From contig WMCF01000023.1 in assembly GCA_009792885.1 (NCBI GenBank), positions 6,067,076 to 6,131,075 of the forward strand: a stretch of 64,000 nt of DNA, given 5' to 3'. Positions 58,857-64,000 of this stretch are shown piece after piece. Under the pieces are notes generated by a model. It ran no database searches, was not told where the DNA came from, and was given only the letters and a program-made list of their open reading frames with translations. Within the stretch, counting starts at the first letter, position 1, and every line of letters begins with the position of its first letter. The position numbers and the translations under genes were made by a program. Source of the stretch: Eremophila alpestris peregrina (lineage: Eukaryota; Chordata; Aves; Passeriformes; Alaudidae).

Positions 58857-60206
58857 TAAGTAATTTTTTTTTTTTCTGAGGGACACCAATTTAGCTTCTG
58901 ACTCACGCCATGACAATTCGTCCAACTCATCTCTGACTGGCATGTGGCCAAGGGTGGGACTGCAGCAGCAAACCTTCCCATCAGCTTAGACTGCCGTGAA
59001 AAAGGTCCTTCAAGGTCAGTACCAGGCATGAACAGGGTGCCTGGCCTGGCAGCTGTGACCTTGGAGTTTCCAACACCTGATAACATGCCCAAGAGAGTTA
59101 TCTCTGCAGCAGAGGTTCCAAACCATTCCCAAGCAGGGTTGACTGCAGCGGACAGCCCCTTCTTCCAGCAGGAACACAACCTCATACAGAGAACATCTCT
59201 GGATGTTTTTCCCCTCTTTCTATTTTTAAATGTGCTCCAAGCTAAAATCTTCATTTGTCTCTTCAGTGATGCATTGTGCCTGCATTTCTTCAAGCTGATA
59301 TTCATTCGTTTCTCGCTTGTCTTTTCCAGGAGAAGTGTCTTAACATTTGCAAAAAGTAACTATTGTTTTTGCCCTTTAAAAATGTGAATGTGTCACTATA
59401 GCAATTATCTCTAAAACCTAACTAAACAGGCCTAATGCTGCTTAATAGGAACTTTGTCACCTCTGAGCACTTTTCTCTTCATTAATGAGTCACTGCAAAG
59501 CAAATTATCACCCGTGTCACTGTTTCAGTCCTGCTTCACTGCAGCTGGAAGTGGCATGCCCTCAGTGCAAGCAGAGCTCAGTCACAGATCTGCCCTGTGT
59601 GGAGCAGAAGCTCTGCAAGTTCTTTATAAGATGCTGATGACAAGATGCAAGATGACCAAATAAAACCAGCCACTGGGTAGCAGCAACCTGGTGAGCATGG
59701 GTACCAATTTCCAGGTGCCTGAGAGGGTTTGGTGGCTGGCCCAAAACAGCCAGGAATAGGCTAATAACATTTGAAGCAGTCTGAATTTGGAGATTATACT
59801 GGTGGGAAAAGAGACAAGGGACAGAAACACCATGGACACTGAACTCCTTGAGCTTTGAGGTGCTTCCTCAAGGCTGTAAAACGTGCCTTGCCCCTGCATT
59901 CCATCACTTGGTGACCAACACCAAGGAGATGCTCTGTGCTGTTACACACAGCATGAGTGAATACAGCAGGTACAACTCTAACCAGCGTGGTCCAATAATC
60001 CCCAGTAAATGCACAAAAAGCTGTTTCTGAACCGACTTCTTACAGCCTAGAAATGACCTTATCTCAGTCATGCCAAATCTCCTAGACCTTATTGATGGAG
60101 TCCTCCAAGCTTTTCCATAAGTAATCATGCCTACAGGTAGAGTTATTTGCAGGCATCAGTGAAGCTTTCCAAGGAGACAGCACCCCGAGTGATTTTAAGC
60201 TTGCAC
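58857..60206. other. Noncoding stretch with no recognised gene
   Basis: Oligo-T at about 58865-58876. A plus-strand acceptor-like sequence ends near 59330, but the following sequence meets an in-frame stop within a few codons in the reading I checked. No recognised gene. Confidence 0.5.
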
Positions 60207-60327
60207 ATCAAGGCCAGGTTGGATAGGTCTTGGAGCAACCTGGTCTAGTGGAAGAGGTTGCTGCTCATTGCAGGAGGGTTGATCTTTAAAGGATTTCTTC
60301 CTGCCCAAAACATGTGATGATTCCATA
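60207..60327 (+). mobile_element. CR1 LINE 3' end, short
   Basis: Sense CR1 tail: 'tcaaggccaggttggatagg', 'tcttggagcaacctggtcta', 'ttgcaggagggttgatcttt', ending 'catgtgatgattcc'. About 120 bases. Confidence 0.9.
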
Positions 60328-60556
60328 AGTTCTGAGAGGCAAAAGGATTGACCATTGGTGAGTTCAGAATCACCAGCAGAGCTGTGATTTCTGTGTCTGT
60401 GCTCTGCACCTATATCCCTTTTGTTAGTGATCCCTAGTTAATAGGCGGAATACCTGGCACTTCCTGTGGGCTTAGATCACATGTGAGGAGAGTGGTAGGA
60501 TGTCATTAAGCTTCTCCAATTAGCTATACTGGTGCTCACAGCTTCCTTATTTTCAT

Positions 60557-60655
60557 AGAGTCGTAGAATTCTGGAATGGTTTGGGTTGGAAAGGACCTTT
60601 ACAGGTTATCTAGTCCAATCCACCTGCCAGTAAACCAGGTTGCTCAGGATATATC
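60557..60655 (-). mobile_element. CR1 LINE 3' tail, short
   Basis: Reverse-complement terminus 'catagagtcgtagaattctg', 'gaatggtttgggttggaaag', 'gttatctagtccaatccacc', ending at 'aaaccaggttgctcagg'. Only about 230 bases separate it from the opposite-strand copy at 60207-60327. Confidence 0.92.
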
Positions 60656-63600
60656 AGTCTGTCATTCCTGTGTTCATATCTGTCTGTCATTCCTGTGTGT
60701 TCCTGTTTACATGGTGATTGCACTAGAAAGGGCTGTAGAACTAGGTGAGAGGAGCTATTCTCTCTTCTGATGGCATTTCCCATTATCTGCCCTACCAAGG
60801 AGGTGGTGACAATCCTTGTGTCTGTCACCTGAGGGTTTCCCTTGAGCCCTGATAATCTGAAGTGTTATAACTCATAACTATTATCAGGCACTTCCAGAAT
60901 AGCCAGGGTGGGAAGACTTTCCCCTGCAAGCTCCCTGCTTGCTGCTCCCAGCTCTTATGCTCCTGAAAGAGAAATAATCTCCTGCCAAGGTATTTCACTC
61001 TAGTGGCAAAAAGATTTGGGAAGTGCACAAGAGAGGCTAATCCTGGCATTCATCTCCACAAGGCTCCAAAACCTCAACCCTGATGTGCAGCTCTGAAAGG
61101 TGTCTTTGAGCCAGTCCCAGCAGTGTGGCACATTAGACTCCCTCAAAGCCAGCACACACATCCCTGGGCAGCCTCAGGGATGGACAGGTTATCATTTGCC
61201 CCTCCATGAGCCTTTACCCAAGGTCCAGATGACGACTCCTGGATCCCCATGCCCAGCCCAATCCCACTCCTGCTGCACTGCTGTAGCCTTGCAACTCCTA
61301 AGCTATCTATCACAGCACATTTATCCTGACACCCTGTGAGTGCTCAGGTTAGTGCTGCTCTGCCAGGCTCAGCACAGGCTTCTAAATATATTAGTGAAGG
61401 GGAAAGATCTGGGATGGCTTCCAATTTTAACCAAGGTCACATTGGCGAGTGCTGGTGTGCAGCATGAGGATATTATCCACAGCATCTTTCATCAGCTGTA
61501 TTCCAGCTGTGTGCAACATTCCTGTGCTGCAACAGAGGGAAATGGGAAAGGATGGCAGGAGCAAAAAGCCTGGAGATAACTAAAATTTTGCTGTGGGTGT
61601 GTTGTGTTCTTCAGGATCTTTACACCTCTGGTTGTTTTTCTACCAAAAAAAACCCCAAACGCAAACCGTGTCGCTTACCTGCCTCAAATGGTAGACTCAG
61701 GCGTAATGTTTTTCAAAGAGCTCAGAGCTCTGGGCTCTTGGATTCATCCTAGCAGACAATTTTCCCATTAGGAGACAGCCAAATGCTCCAGGGAAACATA
61801 CATTGCTGGAAACAGCACCTGCATTCCAGATTTACCCGAGTCCCTTGATGATGCATCCTAAGAAGAGCTCTCTTTCTAGCCACAAGAAAGGGCTGGGAAA
61901 GTTTAGGCAAGGCCAAGGACTGGAGGTGAGACACATCACAGAAGAAGGTTTGAAATACTCCCTCTGGCAGCAGTGACTCTGCGACTCTCTCCATGGGAAA
62001 CGGACGAGATCTGGACTTTTAATTGCAGCCCTGGACTGGAGGAGGAGACCCAGGAGGAGCAGAAAGAGTGAGGAATAAAGAAGAGGTGCATAATTTGAGA
62101 GAGCAAGGAAGGAGGCTGGAGGCTCTGGCTGAGGACACTGCTCGGCAGAGGCCTGGCAAAAAAAGCAGGAGGAGGTTTTCTTGTTGGCTTTTGGTGAGGC
62201 TCAGGAGCCCCTTAAGGTTGGGCAGCTTCCCCATTCCTGCAGCCAGGCAATGAAGAGCCCTGTGCTACCCCAAGAGTGAAGGGCAAAGTCTGGGGCAAAA
62301 AGGGAGAGGTTGCCATAAATTACCTGTTGATCTTTTCTAGGCTCCGTGACCAAGAGCTGTGCTGGGGTCTCACTTAACCCTGATAATTGTGGGGTTGGGA
62401 AGGATGCTGGGAACATCCCGGTGGTGTGTTTTCCTATGATCATTCATCCATGGTGAAGCAGAAAATGGGGCAGAGGTTAAATTTATTTTCTTAAAGAAAC
62501 TCCATCTTCTGCCTAACTCCCCCTCTAAAGCTATTAGACACATTCCAAGATGGTGAAGGGCTAGGAATCCCAAAGGTATCCGTATGCCTTAGATGCAAAG
62601 CACCAGGTAGAAAAGACCTTTTTTGTGTCTCAGCAAGGGAAAGGCTGTCAGGGGAGTTTCCTGGAACGTGGATAAGGCTGAGCAGTGTCATGGAGTCCCT
62701 TGGCCGCAGGACGAGCATCGGGCATGCTGTGGAGGATCCAGCTGTGCCACACTCATCTGGTTCTCTGAGGCCACACTTGGTTATTAATGTGGTTTGTCAG
62801 GAGAGAGGGCGATCTTCTTGCCTCTATTTTTAGCTGCCTTGGGTCAGCAAAACAACTCAGACAGCAGTGCTGGGGGACCTGCATCTCCAGATCCAATGTC
62901 CGTCTCTGAGCCATACCCTACCCAGTCAGCAGCCTGAAATCAGGAATTCCTCCTTTCTTCCCAGCTCATCCTGCTCCCATCGACTGGTCACCGCCTCCTC
63001 CTGATGGTCCCAGCTCATGGCTGTGCTACACTGCCCCAGCCTGACAGTGTAGAGATCTCCAGACCTGGGGCTCAAGGTCTGCTGGTGGCACAACCATAGC
63101 TTTGTTCCGAGGTTTTGCACGTGAGCTGAGTGCCTGAGGGATGGAGGGGCACACCCCTGATGGGCTGCCTGCAGCTTGCTCCTGCCCCCTGCATTGGGAG
63201 ACCCGGGCAGAGGAGCACACCTGCTCTGTGAAACCCACAGGCTTTCCTCCATCCCGTGAAGAATTGAATTAACGTGTCACATTAAGTGCTGGGAGGGGTT
63301 GCAGAAGCTTTCTGTGGATTTGTCCCCAAGTTAGATTGTACCTGAAATGACTGCATGGCCTTTGGAGCAGCAGATGTTCAGGATCAGTGCCAAAACCCTG
63401 CTCCAGCACTGCTCTGGGTTTCCAGTGTTGGCTGTTGGGCAAGGGCAGTGGCAGGGATGTCAGTCTGCAGTTATCCTTCCATTCCATCCCTGATCAGAGG
63501 TTGAAAAATCAATGTCACACAGTGCAGTCAGAGCAGGGTTGCATGGACTCTCTGAACTGATGCATAGTTTTGGTCTAGAAATCATCTAACAGTGTCTTGC

Positions 63601-64000
63601 AAAACTTCCAGGATTTCATGAGCTGGACTGGAACAGAAATGCCACAGGCAGAGCTGCCAACCCTGAGCATTCAAATATCATGAGTCAGCCCCCCTCCTCC
63701 CTAACTCTTCCAAGTCTCTTTTCCTTTAAGGGCTTGTTTTTTCAACGGTGAAGTTAAACTTGGTTCCTATTTTCCAGGTTTCTCTGCTCCTTTTCTCCCC
63801 CGCCTCTTGGGGAGGCTAGAAACTTAACTGTTTTGGGAGGGAGGAGGTTGTTTCTATAATGAAGAGGAAATGCAATGCTCTAAGCCCCTGGAGCAGGGCC
63901 CTGAGTAACGTTGTTATGTGGCTTTATGATAAATTTGGGAGATTTGGCAGCGCTTCAGTCTGGCTCCTTGTTTAATTGCCTGCAGATCCTGCCTTGTCAT
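60656..64000. other. Noncoding stretch to the window end
   Basis: No recognised gene or transposon. A small imperfect tandem duplication ('tctgtcattcctgtgt' twice) lies at about 60656-60706. The last 270 bases (from about 63730) are AT-richer, with 'ggctttatgataaatttggg', and may be a conserved element. Frames such as 62023-62253 lack known domains. Confidence 0.5.

Noticed and set aside
59310..59360. Plus-strand 3' splice-site-like sequence followed by a possible micro-exon
   Set aside because: The polypyrimidine-AG is good by eye, but the frame I read stops within about ten codons and no coding similarity is present. Such matches are common in noncoding DNA.
1..64000. Endogenous retrovirus or LTR, CRISPR array, bacterial operon, rRNA or tRNA genes
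   Set aside because: I looked for paired long terminal repeats, gag/pol-like frames, regularly spaced repeats and RNA gene cores and found none. The only reverse-transcriptase sequence is from CR1.

Overview
This window looks like noncoding DNA from a bird nuclear genome. The diagnostic signal is at least 29 fragments of the avian CR1 LINE, nearly all from the 3' end of the element. They carry its hallmark strings: 'ttggagcaacctggg', 'tccctgcccatggcagggg', and terminal octamer-like 'gattctgtgattct' sequence. The dominant subfamily resembles those of Neoaves and probably passerines; that placement is from memory of CR1 families and is only moderately certain. I see no bacterial gene organisation, rRNA, tRNA, CRISPR array or retroviral long terminal repeat.

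Layout. From 1 to about 41.7 kb is noncoding DNA with CR1 fragments, poly-A/T tracts, an (AT)n and an (AAAAT)n microsatellite, and several AT-rich patches holding homeodomain-, POU- or FOX-like words. At 41.77-42.15 kb lies a GC-rich minisatellite of about ten diverged units. It is followed by one CpG island (about 42.15-43.85 kb), the only promoter-like region. The island contains G-tract clusters, a GC box, a CACGTG E-box and two tandem CCAAT boxes exactly 30 bp apart. On the minus strand it has a near-perfect splice donor (exon end at 43203) and a weaker candidate second exon (42328-42258). The simplest reading is the 5' end of a minus-strand gene whose body runs leftward, with mostly intronic sequence in 1-42 kb. 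The gene is not identified. From 44 to 64 kb is further noncoding DNA with CR1 fragments, one older interspersed repeat of another kind, a C-rich quadruplex-prone tract and a few candidate conserved elements.

No open reading frame in the window has a recognisable host protein domain. The longest frames lie in the CpG island, where stop codons are rare, or in CR1 copies, where they are decayed remnants of the CR1 ORF2 C-terminus. Two exceptions outside repeats (241 codons minus at 37.9-38.6 kb and 219 codons plus at 28.8-29.5 kb) are flagged but unassigned.

I did not find a convincing new biological system. The observations most worth checking are: a chimeric CR1 junction that appears at two loci with the same breakpoint; four very similar same-strand CR1 copies, one keeping a long stretch of ORF2 reading frame; the paired CCAAT boxes and candidate minus-strand first exon; the dimeric minisatellite next to the island; and two small perfect inverted repeats inside AT-rich candidate regulatory elements. 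All repeat boundaries were set by eye and are good to about 10-30 bases.
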